64,000 bases of DNA from Roseateles sp. YR242 (lineage in GTDB: Bacteria; Pseudomonadota; Gammaproteobacteria; Burkholderiales; Burkholderiaceae_C), in contig NZ_FOAV01000004.1 in assembly GCF_900109745.1 (NCBI RefSeq), positions 332,491 to 396,490 of the forward strand, in the 5' to 3' direction. Under the pieces are notes generated by a model. The model was given only the letters and a program-made list of their open reading frames with translations, made no database searches and was not told where the DNA came from. The position numbers and the translations under genes were made by a program. Shown piece by piece: positions 1 through 8,986 of this stretch (the stretch's first letter is position 1; the number at the start of each line of letters is the position of its first letter).

Positions 1-1
1 A

Positions 2-1411
2 CCGGCGGGCAAGCGTGTGGTGATGGGGCTGGACCCTGGCATCCGCACCGGCGTGAAGGTGGCCATCGTGAGCAACACCGGCCGTGTGCTGGATACGTCC
101 ACCGTCTACCCCCATGAGCCCAAGCGGGATTGGGAAGGTTCCATCCATACGCTGGGCCGGCTGTGCGCCACCCACGGCGTCAACCTGATTGCCATCGGCA
201 ATGGCACGGCCTCGCGGGAAACCGACAAGCTGGCCGCCGACCTGATCAAGCGCATCCAGCAGATGCTGGGTGATGCCGCGTCCGGCACCGAGATCCAGAA
301 GGTGGTGGTCAGCGAGGCGGGTGCGTCGGTGTATTCCGCGTCCGAATTCGCCTCCAAGGAATTGCCGGAACTGGACGTGTCGCTGCGCGGGGCGGTGTCC
401 ATTGCCCGTCGCCTGCAGGATCCGCTGGCCGAGCTGGTCAAGATCGATCCCAAGTCCATCGGCGTGGGCCAATACCAGCACGATGTGAACCAGAGTGAGC
501 TGGCGCGTACGCTGGACACGGTGGTGGAAGACTGTGTGAACTCGGTGGGCGTGGACCTGAACACGGCGTCCGCACCGCTGCTGTCACGGGTGTCCGGCCT
601 GTCGGGCAGCGTGGCCAACGCCATCGTGCGCTGGCGTGATGCCAATGGTGCCTTCCGCAACCGTCAGCAGCTGCTGGACGTGAGTGGCCTGGGCCCGAAG
701 ACCTTTGAGCAGTCGGCGGGTTTCCTGCGTATCCGCGATGGCGACAACCCGCTGGACGTGAGCGGCGTGCACCCGGAGACCTATCCGGTGGTGCAACGCA
801 TCCTGGACAAGATGGCTCGCCCGATCACCGAGCTGATGGGCAAGAGCGACGTGATCCGCACGCTCAAGCCGGAAGCCTTTGCCGACGAGCGCTTCGGTGC
901 CATCACGGTGAAAGACATCCTGGCCGAGCTGGAAAAGCCGGGCCGGGACCCGCGTCCGGACTTCAAGGTGGCCCGTTTCAATGACGGCGTGGAAGACCTG
1001 AAGGACCTCAAGGAAGGCATGGTGCTGGAAGGCACGGTTTCCAACGTGGCCCAGTTTGGTGCGTTTGTGGATCTGGGGGTCCATCAGGACGGGCTGGTGC
1101 ATGTGAGCCAGCTTTCCAACAAGTTCGTCAACGACGCGCGCGAGGTGGTCAAGACCGGCGACATCGTCAAGGTGAAGGTGCTGGAAGTGGACATGGCCCG
1201 CAAGCGCATCTCGCTGACCATGAAGCTGGACGCCCAGGCCCCGCGTGGCGGCGCGAAGCCGGACAACAGCTTCCGTCCGGCGGCACGTCATGAGCGCCAG
1301 GGTGGGCGGCCTCACGGTGGCAATGATCGTGGCGGTGACCGCGGGGGTGATCGCGGCGCCGCACCGGCGGGCAATGCCATGGCAGCCGCGTTCGCCAAGC
1401 TCAAGCGCTGA
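2..1411 (+). CDS. Tex-like S1 RNA-binding transcription accessory protein (5' end outside window)
   Basis: The frame is open from base 2 and has no start in the window, so the N-terminal part lies upstream. Visible parts in order are: a YqgF/RNase H-like segment (GLDPGIRTG near the left edge), a helix-hairpin-helix block ([12 protein letters not shown], then [12 protein letters not shown], about bases 555-735), and an S1 domain ([18 protein letters not shown], about bases 1020-1240). This is the C-terminal two-thirds of the Tex family, about 770-800 residues when complete, which binds nucleic acid and influences transcription. The tail after the S1 domain is rich in Gly, Arg and Asp with GGDRGGDRG repeats, a disordered RNA-binding type of tail. 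The family is clear. The cellular role is inferred from the family only. Confidence 0.93.
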   Translation, partial: PAGKRVVMGLDPGIRTGVKVAIVSNTGRVLDTSTVYPHEPKRDWEGSIHTLGRLCATHGVNLIAIGNGTASRETDKLAADLIKRIQQMLGDAASGTEIQKVVVSEAGASVYSASEFASKELPELDVSLRGAVSIARRLQDPLAELVKIDPKSIGVGQYQHDVNQSELARTLDTVVEDCVNSVGVDLNTASAPLLSRVSGLSGSVANAIVRWRDANGAFRNRQQLLDVSGLGPKTFEQSAGFLRIRDGDNPLDVSGVHPETYPVVQRILDKMARPITELMGKSDVIRTLKPEAFADERFGAITVKDILAELEKPGRDPRPDFKVARFNDGVEDLKDLKEGMVLEGTVSNVAQFGAFVDLGVHQDGLVHVSQLSNKFVNDAREVVKTGDIVKVKVLEVDMARKRISLTMKLDAQAPRGGAKPDNSFRPAARHERQGGRPHGGNDRGGDRGGDRGAAPAGNAMAAAFAKLKR

Positions 1412-1463
1412 GCACCGGCGGGCAGCCTGACCCGTGCCCGGCTCCGGGCCTGATGATGTGTTG

Positions 1464-1488
1464 AACGCCGCCTTCGGGCGGCGTTTTT
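1464..1488 (+). terminator. Rho-independent terminator after the tex-like gene
   Basis: A perfect 9-bp stem AACGCCGCC/GGCGGCGTT with a TTCG tetraloop is followed by T residues. It lies 53 bases after the stop codon. Confidence 0.85.
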
Positions 1489-1697
1489 CATGATTCGTTG
1501 CGGGATTGTGTTGAAAGCGCGCCACTGACCTTCAGCACGGACACACGGGCCTGCCATGATGGGCGCATCGTGGCAGTCGTCCGTACTTGGACCCCCAGGA
1601 AGAGCGGCAATCGGGCGAAGAACCGGTGCGGCAGCAGGGGAGGGGTGGGTAGGGGGCCGGCCATCCCCTCCATTGACTGTCCACTGCGGAGTTCCGC

Positions 1698-3926
1698 TTG
1701 AAGTCCAGCCTCTTTGCCTCGCATGTCGTCGTCCGGACCTGTCCATTTACGGCCCTCTCCGCCCTCGTCGCCCTGCCCGTCCTGGCCCTCACGTCTCCCG
1801 CCCTGCTCGCGCAGGACATCAACGGCGCCCCGGGCGCCGAAACCAGCTCCCGCCGCCTGGATCGCGTGGAGATTTCCGGCCGCCAGCAGAGCGACACCGA
1901 CCTGCGCCGCCGCGCGCCTGTGGCCAAGCAGATCTACGGGCGCGATGAACTGGACAAGTACGGCGACACCAATGTGGCCGACGTACTCAAGCGCCTCCCC
2001 GGCGTGAATGTGGCCGACGGTTCCCCTCGCATGCGCGGGCTGGGGTCGGGCTACACGCTGATCCTGATCAATGGGGACCCGGCGCCTCCCGGCTTCAAGC
2101 TGGACCAGCTGGATCCCGCGCAGGTCGAGCGCATCGAGATGACCAAGGGGCCGACGGCGGACCAGAGTGCCCAAGCGGTGGCCGGCGCCATCAACATCAT
2201 CCTCAAGGACGCTCCCCGCGTCAGCCAGCGCGACCTGCGTGTGGGGCTGGGCTACAACATCGAGCATCCGGTGCCCAGCGCCACCTTCACCTTCGGCGAG
2301 AAGATCGGCCCGGCGGCCATCTCGGTGCCGCTGTCCGGCTTCCAGTGGCGGGCCCGCACCACGGTGGATGCGGCCCGGCCCGGCACCGACGAAAACGACC
2401 AGCCGGTGGTCGCCTCCCAGCATGGCAGCCAATTGAACTATGGCCACGGCTTCAACAGCTCGCCGCGCCTGAACTGGCGCATTGACGACGACCAGACCGT
2501 GGCTTTGCAGGGGTTTGCCCAGAAGGGCTGGTGGAGCACCGACGTGCGCACCACGCCGGACGGTGTCTACAAGACCCCGGAACTGGACCACGACTCCGAC
2601 AACGACGGCACCTGGCAGATGCTGCGTGCAAATGCGCAGTGGAACAACCGCTTCAGCGACACCCAGCGGGTGGAGTTGAAGGCGGGGATCCAGGATGCCC
2701 GCGCCAGCTTCAACAACACCACCTACGACCCGGATGAGCCGATCGACGCGCTGGGCAGCAATCGCGACCGGGGCTACACGCAGGCCGGCAAATACAGCCA
2801 GTTGCTGGGCGAGGACCATACCGTCACGGTGGGTTGGGATCTCGAATGGCGCCGCCGTACCGAATCACGCACCACGCTGGTGAACGGCCTGCCGCAGCTG
2901 GAAACCCTGAACGGCGAGGACTTCGGCGCGCGCATCCAGCGCCAGGCCTTCTACATCCAGGACGAATGGGAAATCAGCCCGCAGTGGTCCACCTACATCG
3001 GGTTGCGTAACGAGCGCATCGTCAGCACCAGCCACGGCGTGGACCTGGACGCGCGCAACACCAGCAGCGTGCTCACCCCCTTGTGGCACCTGAACTACAA
3101 GTTCGACCCCAAGGGCAAGGACATGATCCGGGGCAGCATCACCCGCAGCTACAAGGCGCCGGAGCTGACCCAGCTGATGGGCCGCTACACGCTGAACAGC
3201 AAGTACCCGCTGGAGACGCAGGCCAACGACCAGCTCTCGCCGGACCGGGTGGGCAACCCCACGCTCAAGCCCGAGCTGGCTACCGGGCTGGATGTGGCGT
3301 ATGAGCACTACCTGACCGGCGGCGGGCTGTTCAGCCTGGGCTTCTTCCACCGCAACATCAACAACCTGATCCGCAACGTCACCACGCTGGAGCCCGCCAG
3401 CGTTCTGGTGCCGACGCCGCGTTACGTGCTGCGGCCCACCAACTTCTCGCGGGCGCAGACCTCCGGCGTGGAGATGGAGCTCAAGGGGAGGGCGGGGGAG
3501 CTCCTGCCTTGGCTGGTCAACCCCAAGACGGCGTTGAACCTGCGCAGTTCGTTGAGCGTGTATCGCTCCCGCGTGAAGGCCGTGAACGGGCCGGACAACC
3601 GGCTGGACCAGCAGCAACCGTGGATGGGCAACGTCGGCTTTGACTACCGGATGACCAGCCTGCCGCTGAGCACCGGCGCCAACCTGAGTTTCACGCCCGG
3701 GTATGTGACCCGGCAGACGGACCTGCAGTCGCTGGAGACCTCGCGTGCGCGGTCACTGGACGTATTCGCACAATGGACTTTCTCCCCCAGGACTTCCTTG
3801 CGTGTCTCGGCCAATAATCTGGCCCCGCTGGACACGCAGACGCTCACCACGGTGGCGGGCGATTACGGCTGGGTCGAGCGCGGTATGCGCACCTGGCTGG
3901 GCGTGGCCCTTGAAATGAAGCTCTGA
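1698..3926 (+). CDS. TonB-dependent outer-membrane receptor
   Basis: The product has 742 residues. The start is TTG with GGAG about 7 bases upstream. It begins with a signal peptide (hydrophobic ALSALVALPVLAL, cleavage near LLAQ), as expected for export. A plug domain follows: VEISGRQ, then YGDTNVADVLKRLPGVNV and RIEMTKGP at about residues 55-165, with the typical AVAGAINIILKD ending. The rest is a beta-barrel with many aromatic and polar alternating strands and receptor motifs such as SYKAPELTQL. Such receptors import siderophores, haem, cobalamin or sugars using TonB energy. The substrate cannot be read from the sequence. The C-terminus ends in Lys-Leu rather than the usual aromatic residue. 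No TonB/ExbBD or Fur-type regulator gene is adjacent. Confidence 0.9.
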   Translation: MKSSLFASHVVVRTCPFTALSALVALPVLALTSPALLAQDINGAPGAETSSRRLDRVEISGRQQSDTDLRRRAPVAKQIYGRDELDKYGDTNVADVLKRLPGVNVADGSPRMRGLGSGYTLILINGDPAPPGFKLDQLDPAQVERIEMTKGPTADQSAQAVAGAINIILKDAPRVSQRDLRVGLGYNIEHPVPSATFTFGEKIGPAAISVPLSGFQWRARTTVDAARPGTDENDQPVVASQHGSQLNYGHGFNSSPRLNWRIDDDQTVALQGFAQKGWWSTDVRTTPDGVYKTPELDHDSDNDGTWQMLRANAQWNNRFSDTQRVELKAGIQDARASFNNTTYDPDEPIDALGSNRDRGYTQAGKYSQLLGEDHTVTVGWDLEWRRRTESRTTLVNGLPQLETLNGEDFGARIQRQAFYIQDEWEISPQWSTYIGLRNERIVSTSHGVDLDARNTSSVLTPLWHLNYKFDPKGKDMIRGSITRSYKAPELTQLMGRYTLNSKYPLETQANDQLSPDRVGNPTLKPELATGLDVAYEHYLTGGGLFSLGFFHRNINNLIRNVTTLEPASVLVPTPRYVLRPTNFSRAQTSGVEMELKGRAGELLPWLVNPKTALNLRSSLSVYRSRVKAVNGPDNRLDQQQPWMGNVGFDYRMTSLPLSTGANLSFTPGYVTRQTDLQSLETSRARSLDVFAQWTFSPRTSLRVSANNLAPLDTQTLTTVAGDYGWVERGMRTWLGVALEMKL

Positions 3927-3977
3927 CAACAGGGCGCCCCGGGGCACACCCGGGTGCGAAGAAAGGACGTTGCGCTG

Positions 3978-5060
3978 ATGCAGGCATTGCAGATCCTGGC
4001 TGGCCCGAAGGCGCGTGCGCGTCTGCGTGAACGAGGCCTTCGCGCGGAAGATGTTCATGTGGTGCCTGGTGCGGCGGGCGGGCCCAAGGGCTTGATCCTC
4101 AACCCGGTGGACCAGTTCCTGTTTGGCGAGTTCCTGCCGTCGGGTGGGCTGCCGGTCCACTTGCTGGGGGCCTCCATTGGCGCGTGGCGCATGGCCACGG
4201 CCTGCGTCGCTCGGGGAGCGGCTCAGACGCGGGATGAATTTGCGCGGCTGGCGCACGACTATGCGCACCAGACCTACGACACCCGTCCTGGCAAGCAGCC
4301 GTTGCCGAGCACGGTCTCGCGCCAGTTTCTGGCGAAGCTGGAAGAAGTGTTTGGAGGGCGGGAGGCCGAGGTGCTGAACCACCCGCAATACCGGCTCCAT
4401 GTCTTCACCTCGCGCGGGCGGCATGTGCTGGGGCGCGAAAGCCGCTGGCGTACGCCGCTGGGCTACCTGGGCGCCTTTGCCACCAACGCGGTATCGCGGC
4501 GGGCCATGGGCACCTGGCTGGAGCGGGTGGTGTTTTCGGATGAGCGCTCACCGCTGCCCATGCCCTTGCATGACTACCGCAGTCAGCAGGTGGTGTTGAA
4601 TGCCGGCAATCTTCTGCCCAGTGTGTTGGCCAGTTGCTCCATCCCGTTCTGGCTGCTGGCCGTTCAGGACATTGCCGGCGCGCCCACTGGGGCTTATTGG
4701 GACGGCGGGATCACCGACTATCACCTCCACCTCAACTATGCGGCCATGGTGGGGGAGGGGCTTGTGCTCTACCCGCATTTCCAGCGCCAGGTCATCCCGG
4801 GCTGGTTGGACAAGGCGCTGCGCCACCGCCACCGCCCCAGTGGTTTCCTGGACAACGTGGTGTTGCTGACCCCGAATCCGGAATGGGTGAAGACCTTGCC
4901 CAACGGCAAATTGCCTGATCGCAATGATTTCAGGTTCTATGGCGAGGACGTGGCGAGCCGCGCACGCGACTGGTTGAAAGCCGTGCGCGAAGCGGAGCGC
5001 CTGCGCGAGGAATTGCAAGCCGCCTGCGCCCGCCCGAGCCTGGAAGTGCAGGCACTATGA
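3978..5060 (+). CDS. Patatin-like phospholipase family protein
   Basis: The product has about 360 residues. The nucleophile elbow G-A-S-I-G sits near residue 60 after a PGAAGGPKG oxyanion-type glycine stretch. The partner Asp is in the DGGITD motif near residue 240. Together they form the Ser-Asp dyad of patatin-type acyl hydrolases. ATG at 3978 was chosen because AAAGGA lies about 10 bases upstream. An in-frame GTG at 3954 would add eight residues. No signal peptide is visible, so a cytoplasmic or membrane-surface lipid hydrolase is likely. It is 51 bases after the receptor gene and could be co-transcribed, but no functional link is evident. Confidence 0.85.
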   Translation: MQALQILAGPKARARLRERGLRAEDVHVVPGAAGGPKGLILNPVDQFLFGEFLPSGGLPVHLLGASIGAWRMATACVARGAAQTRDEFARLAHDYAHQTYDTRPGKQPLPSTVSRQFLAKLEEVFGGREAEVLNHPQYRLHVFTSRGRHVLGRESRWRTPLGYLGAFATNAVSRRAMGTWLERVVFSDERSPLPMPLHDYRSQQVVLNAGNLLPSVLASCSIPFWLLAVQDIAGAPTGAYWDGGITDYHLHLNYAAMVGEGLVLYPHFQRQVIPGWLDKALRHRHRPSGFLDNVVLLTPNPEWVKTLPNGKLPDRNDFRFYGEDVASRARDWLKAVREAERLREELQAACARPSLEVQAL

Positions 5061-5116
5061 ACCGTTCCCCCGCCAGGCTCAGTCTGTCGCGCTGACCCGT
5101 CCCCCGGGCCAGCCTC

Positions 5117-5151
5117 AGGCGGCCTCGGTTATGATCAGTGCCGCCTTTTTT
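5117..5151 (+). terminator. Terminator after the patatin-like gene
   Basis: The stem AGGCGGC/GCCGCCT with a 16-base loop is followed by a T run. It ends the upstream unit. Confidence 0.7.
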
Positions 5152-5183
5152 GCATCCAGTCGCGCCGGACGCGCGAAGCGTCG

Positions 5184-5250
5184 TTTTCAAACGTCGTTCA
5201 AGCGCCGTTCAAGCGCCGTTCAAGCGCCTTTTCAAGTGCCCTTTCAAGCG
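5184..5250 (+). repeat. Short 11-12 bp tandem repeats upstream of thrS
   Basis: Three exact tandem copies of GTTCAAGCGCC (5196-5206, 5207-5217, 5218-5228) are flanked by degenerate copies starting TTTTCAA or CTTTCAA. They lie in the 363-base gap before thrS (5061-5423). That gap also holds an ATGGCGC/GCGCCAT palindrome (5341-5359) and a terminator-like hairpin (next entry). No gene is seen in the gap. Confidence 0.85.
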
Positions 5251-5374
5251 GGGTTCCATCGGGGTTCTGGTGCGCGCAGAGGGTTGGCGCCGGGGCGCCC
5301 CAAGCCGGCCCGCAGCCCCCTGGGGGGCGGTGGGCGGCAGATGGCGCTCTAGGCGCCATCTGTGGGGGCCCAGC

Positions 5375-5406
5375 AAAAGCGCGGCAAGTGGGCCGCGCTT
5401 TTCGTT
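5375..5406 (+). terminator. Terminator/attenuator-like hairpin in the thrS leader
   Basis: A perfect 11-bp stem AAAAGCGCGGC (5375-5385) pairs with GCCGCGCTTTT (5392-5402) around a 6-base loop. T-rich sequence follows, only 22 bases before the thrS ATG. It could end upstream transcription or act as a leader regulator of thrS. Which of these applies cannot be told from sequence. Confidence 0.65.
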
Positions 5407-5423
5407 TTCCGGAGTAACAGTTC

Positions 5424-7343
5424 ATGATTTCCATCCAACTCCCCGACGGTTCCAAGCGTGAGTTTTCCCAGCCGGTCACCGTGGCCGAAGTGGCTGCGTC
5501 CATCGGCACAGGCCTGGCCAAGGCCGCCCTGGCCGGCCGTGTGGGTGCCGGCGAAGACGCCAAGGTCGTTGATACGAGCTATCTGATCGACCGCGACATG
5601 CCGCTGGCGATCATCACCGAGAAGGACGCCGAAGGCCTGGATGTGATCCGTCACTCCACCGCCCACTTGCTGGCCTACGCCGTCAAGGAGCTGTTCCCCG
5701 AGGCGCAGGTCACCATCGGCCCTGTCATCGAGAACGGCTTCTTCTACGACTTCTCCTACAAGCGCCCCTTCACGCTCGAGGATCTGGCCACCATCGAGGC
5801 CAAGATGACCGAACTGGCGAAGAAGGACGAGAAGGTGGTCCGTTCGGTGCTGCCGCGTGACGAGGCGGTGAGCTACTTCAAGGGCATCGGCGAGGCCTAC
5901 AAGGCCGAGATCATTGCGAGCATCCCGGCCAATGAGGATGTGTCGCTGTATGCCGAGGGCGGTTTCACCGACCTGTGCCGCGGCCCGCACGTGCCCTCCA
6001 CCGGCAAGCTCAAGCACTTCAAGCTGATGAAGGTGGCCGGTGCCTACTGGCGCGGCGACCATCGCAACGAACAGCTGCAGCGCATCTACGGTACGGCCTG
6101 GGCCACCAAGGATGATCTGCAGAACTACCTGCGCATGCTGGAAGAGGCGGAAAAGCGCGACCACCGCAAGCTTGGCAAGGATCTGGATCTGTTCCACATC
6201 GATGAACACGCGCCCGGCGTGGTGTTCTGGCACCCCAAGGGCTGGACAGTCTGGCAGGAGGTGGAGCAGTACATGCGCCGCGTGTACCGTGACAACGGGT
6301 ACCAGGAGGTCAAGGGCCCGCAGCTGCTGGACAAGTCGCTGTGGGAAGCCACCGGCCACTGGGACAAGTACCGCGACAACATGTTCACGACGGAGTCGGA
6401 AAAGCGTGACTACGCGCTCAAGCCGATGAACTGTCCCGGCCACATCCTGATCTTCAAGCACGGCATCAAGAGCTACCGCGACTTGCCGCTGCGTTTCGGC
6501 GAGTTCGGCCAGTGCCACCGCAACGAACCCACCGGTGGCCTGCACGGCATCATGCGGGTGCGCGGCTTTACGCAGGACGACGGCCACATCTTCTGCACCG
6601 AAGACCAGATCCTGGCCGAGTGCGTCGCCTACACGGCGCTGCTGCAGAAGGTCTACAAGGACTTTGGCTTCAGCGACATCATCTACAAGGTCGCCACCCG
6701 TCCCGAGGCCCGCATCGGTTCCGACGAGGTCTGGGACAAGGCCGAGTTCGCGCTGATGGAGTCGCTGCGCGCCTCCGGCGTGGACTTCATCATCGCCCCG
6801 GGCGATGGCGCCTTCTACGGCCCCAAGATCGAATACACGCTGAAGGACGCCATCGGCCGCCAGTGGCAGTGCGGCACCATGCAGGTGGATTTCTCGATGC
6901 CGGGCCGCCTGGGGGCGGAATATGTCGCGGAGGATGGCGAGCGCCACGCCCCGGTGATGCTGCACCGCGCCATCGTCGGCAGTCTGGAGCGTTTCATCGG
7001 CATCTTGATCGAGCAACATGCCGGCGCACTGCCGGTTTGGCTGGCGCCGACGCAGGTCGTCGTGGCAAATATCACTGATGCCCAAGCGGATTACGTCGCT
7101 GATATTGTGAAAGCGCTGCAAAAACAAGGGGTTAGGGCCCAGGCGGATTTGCGGAATGAAAAAATCACGTATAAAATCCGTGAGCATTCCCTGCAGAAGA
7201 CCCCGTTCATCCTCGTCGTCGGCGACAAAGAGAAGGCGAACGGGGCTGTTGCAGTGCGCGCCCGTGGCAACCAGGACCTGGGGGTGATGTCGCTGGAAGA
7301 CTTCGCTGCAAAGCTGTCTTCCGCCATCGCTGAGAAGGCCTGA
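5424..7343 (+). CDS. thrS: Threonyl-tRNA synthetase
   Basis: The product has 639 residues, normal for the bacterial enzyme. It charges tRNA-Thr with threonine and ATP in the cytoplasm. The order is an N-terminal TGS domain ([11 protein letters not shown]), an editing domain with the HxxxH motif (HSTAHLLAY, about residue 77), the class II catalytic core with MNCPGH, and a C-terminal anticodon-binding domain ([12 protein letters not shown]). GGAG lies 9 bases before the ATG. It is the first gene of the thrS-infC-rpmI-rplT-pheS-pheT block, and the hairpin directly upstream may regulate it. Confidence 0.98.
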   Translation: MISIQLPDGSKREFSQPVTVAEVAASIGTGLAKAALAGRVGAGEDAKVVDTSYLIDRDMPLAIITEKDAEGLDVIRHSTAHLLAYAVKELFPEAQVTIGPVIENGFFYDFSYKRPFTLEDLATIEAKMTELAKKDEKVVRSVLPRDEAVSYFKGIGEAYKAEIIASIPANEDVSLYAEGGFTDLCRGPHVPSTGKLKHFKLMKVAGAYWRGDHRNEQLQRIYGTAWATKDDLQNYLRMLEEAEKRDHRKLGKDLDLFHIDEHAPGVVFWHPKGWTVWQEVEQYMRRVYRDNGYQEVKGPQLLDKSLWEATGHWDKYRDNMFTTESEKRDYALKPMNCPGHILIFKHGIKSYRDLPLRFGEFGQCHRNEPTGGLHGIMRVRGFTQDDGHIFCTEDQILAECVAYTALLQKVYKDFGFSDIIYKVATRPEARIGSDEVWDKAEFALMESLRASGVDFIIAPGDGAFYGPKIEYTLKDAIGRQWQCGTMQVDFSMPGRLGAEYVAEDGERHAPVMLHRAIVGSLERFIGILIEQHAGALPVWLAPTQVVVANITDAQADYVADIVKALQKQGVRAQADLRNEKITYKIREHSLQKTPFILVVGDKEKANGAVAVRARGNQDLGVMSLEDFAAKLSSAIAEKA

Positions 7344-7409
7344 GTCGGGCGCGCTTTGCTTTTTGTTGATCATCCGGGCCCTGCCAACGCCCGCTGAAAG
7401 GTAACCACC

Positions 7410-7958
7410 ATCGCTACTTTTGCTGACCGTCGTGCGATTCCCGAGCGTAAGCATCGGCTGAACCGTGAAATCCTTGCCCCTGAAGTCCGCCTGAATGGTC
7501 CTGAAAACGAGCCGATCGGTATCGTCAGCATCCAGGAAGCGCTTCGCATGGCTGGAGAATTGGACGTCGATCTGGTCGAAATTGCCGCCACGGCCGTTCC
7601 GCCGGTGTGCCGGTTGATGGACTACGGCAAGTTCAAGTACCAGGAGCAGAAGCGCGCGGCGGAGGCCAAGTCCAAGCAGAAGGTCATCGAAGTCAAGGAA
7701 GTCAAATTCCGTCCGGGTACGGACGAAGGCGACTACCAGATCAAGATGCGCAATCTGCGTCGCTTCATCGCTGAAGACGGCGACAAGGGCAAGGTCACGC
7801 TGCGTTATCGCGGCCGCGAAATCACCCACCAGGACATCGGCATGCGCATGCTGGAGCGCATTCGTGATGAGCTGTCGGATGTGGCGGTTGTTGAGCACAT
7901 GCCCAAGCTCGAAGGTCGTCAGATGATCATGGTGCTGGCGCCCAAGAAACGGTCCTGA
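7410..7958 (+). CDS. infC: Translation initiation factor IF-3, non-canonical ATC start
   Basis: Translated from ATC at 7410 the product has 182 residues. The N-terminal linker region [17 protein letters not shown], then [12 protein letters not shown], is conserved IF-3 sequence. It would be lost if the first in-frame ATG (7548) were used. GAAAGG lies about 8 bases before the ATC. IF-3 binds the 30S subunit, blocks subunit joining and rejects non-AUG starts. Rare starts such as AUU/AUC on infC are known to give autoregulation in other bacteria. Motifs include [21 protein letters not shown] and the C-terminal [13 protein letters not shown]. The downstream gap to rpmI is unusually long. Confidence 0.95.
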   Translation: MATFADRRAIPERKHRLNREILAPEVRLNGPENEPIGIVSIQEALRMAGELDVDLVEIAATAVPPVCRLMDYGKFKYQEQKRAAEAKSKQKVIEVKEVKFRPGTDEGDYQIKMRNLRRFIAEDGDKGKVTLRYRGREITHQDIGMRMLERIRDELSDVAVVEHMPKLEGRQMIMVLAPKKRS

Positions 7959-8040
7959 TGCGGCCGTCCTGATGCTTCCGGCTCCGCAGCGACGCGGGGC
8001 CATCCCCCACCCCTACAGGGTGGGTGCCTCCCCCTCGGGG

Positions 8041-8092
8041 GTGCATTCTTAACGAGACCCAGGTGTGTCACCTGGGCCCGTTAAGAATGCAC
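8041..8092 (+). repeat. 52-nt near-perfect palindrome between infC and rpmI
   Basis: Outer arms GTGCATTCTTAACG and CGTTAAGAATGCAC (14 bp, perfect) and inner arms CCCAGGTG and CACCTGGG (8 bp, perfect) enclose a TGT loop, with only an AGA/CC internal mismatch. It lies in the 312-base infC-rpmI gap (7959-8270). That gap also has CCCACCC/GGGTGGG-type and CCCCC/GGGGG hairpins just upstream. No T run follows, so it is not a classical terminator. Confidence 0.9.
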
Positions 8093-8169
8093 GTGAGCCG
8101 TCCTTGTCCTTCACGGGAACGTGGGGCGGCTCGGCGAATGTCTCCTCGGAAACATTCCGTGCAGGTTCA

Positions 8170-8194
8170 GCCCGTCGATGGGTCGTCGACGGGC
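8170..8194 (+). promoter_or_regulatory. Hairpin in the rpmI leader
   Basis: A perfect 9-bp stem GCCCGTCGA/TCGACGGGC with a 7-base loop is followed by TTATTAG, 76 bases before rpmI. L20 autoregulates the L35/L20 operon through mRNA structures here in other bacteria. This is a candidate element only. Confidence 0.45.
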
Positions 8195-8270
8195 TTATTA
8201 GTCTCCTCCAGGCCATCAAGTGCAGCGGTTCACGCGGCCGCCTGAAGGGACGCATTTCTAAGGAGCAGTC

Positions 8271-8474
8271 ATGCCCAAAATGAAGACCAAGAGCAGCGCG
8301 AAGAAGCGTTTTCGCGTTCGTCCGGGTGGTACCGTCAAGCGCGGTCAGGCGTTCAAGCGCCACATCCTGACCAAGAAGACCACGAAGAACAAGCGTCAGC
8401 TCCGCGGCGCCACGAACGTGCATGAGACCAACATGGGCCACATCGCTGCGATGTTGCCTTTCGCTGGTCTGTAA
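8271..8474 (+). CDS. rpmI: 50S ribosomal protein L35
   Basis: The product has 67 residues, basic, and begins [15 protein letters not shown], the L35 signature. It is a structural protein of the large ribosomal subunit. AAGGAG stands just before the ATG. It is followed 26 bases later by rplT, the usual L35-L20 pair. Confidence 0.98.
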   Translation: MPKMKTKSSAKKRFRVRPGGTVKRGQAFKRHILTKKTTKNKRQLRGATNVHETNMGHIAAMLPFAGL

Positions 8475-8500
8475 TCCAGCTGTAGAGAAGGAGATACAAC

Positions 8501-8857
8501 ATGCCTCGCGTCAAACGTGGTGTAACCGCACGTGCTCGTCACAAGAAGGTCCTGGCTCTGGCCAAGGGCTTCCGTGGTCGTCGTAAGAACGTCTTCCGCA
8601 TCGCCAAGCAGGCGGTGATGAAGGCGGGCCAATACGCCTACCGTGACCGCCGTGCCAAGAAGCGCGTGTTCCGCCAGCTGTGGATTGCCCGTATCAACGC
8701 GGCAAGCCGTGGCCTGGGTCTGAGCTACAGCAAGTTTGTGGCTGGCCTGAAGAAGGCTCAGATCGACATCGACCGCAAGGTCCTGGCCGATCTCGCCGTC
8801 AACGATCCTGCTGGTTTTGCCAGCATCTTCGCCAAGGTGAAGGCCGCTCTCGCTTAA
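8501..8857 (+). CDS. rplT: 50S ribosomal protein L20
   Basis: The product has 118 residues. The start [15 protein letters not shown] and the interior [15 protein letters not shown] are diagnostic of L20. This protein binds 23S rRNA early in 50S assembly and represses its own operon in bacteria where that has been studied. A strong AGAAGGAG site precedes the ATG. Confidence 0.98.
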   Translation: MPRVKRGVTARARHKKVLALAKGFRGRRKNVFRIAKQAVMKAGQYAYRDRRAKKRVFRQLWIARINAASRGLGLSYSKFVAGLKKAQIDIDRKVLADLAVNDPAGFASIFAKVKAALA

Positions 8858-8894
8858 TGGCCTCATGCTGCCCGCTCACGCGGGCGGCTGCGGC

Positions 8895-8953
8895 CGCCTC
8901 GGTTCGCCGAGGCGCCACTTTTCAAAGGCCGGCACCTCGGTGTTCGGCCTTTT
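8895..8953 (+). terminator. Tandem hairpins between rplT and pheS
   Basis: The first hairpin is CGCCTCGG-TTCG-CCGAGGCG (8895-8914), followed by CCACTTTT. The second is AAAGGCCG (8924-8931) with CGGCCTTT (8945-8952), followed by T. They could terminate after rplT or attenuate pheST. I see no Phe-rich leader peptide. Confidence 0.6.
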
Positions 8954-8986
8954 CTTATTGTCTGTTCCGAATTGAGTCGCCCCGCG

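Noticed and set aside
5184..5250. CRISPR-like array
   Set aside because: The repeats are 11-12 bp and contiguous, without unique spacers of 30 or so bases, and no cas genes are nearby.
5349..8003. Very long open frame on the minus strand opposite thrS and infC
   Set aside because: It mirrors the coding frame of conserved genes and has low-complexity His/Leu/Val composition. In GC-rich DNA such antisense frames are common.
8895..8986. Phenylalanine leader peptide for pheST
   Set aside because: There are hairpins, but no Phe-rich short frame with a start upstream of them.
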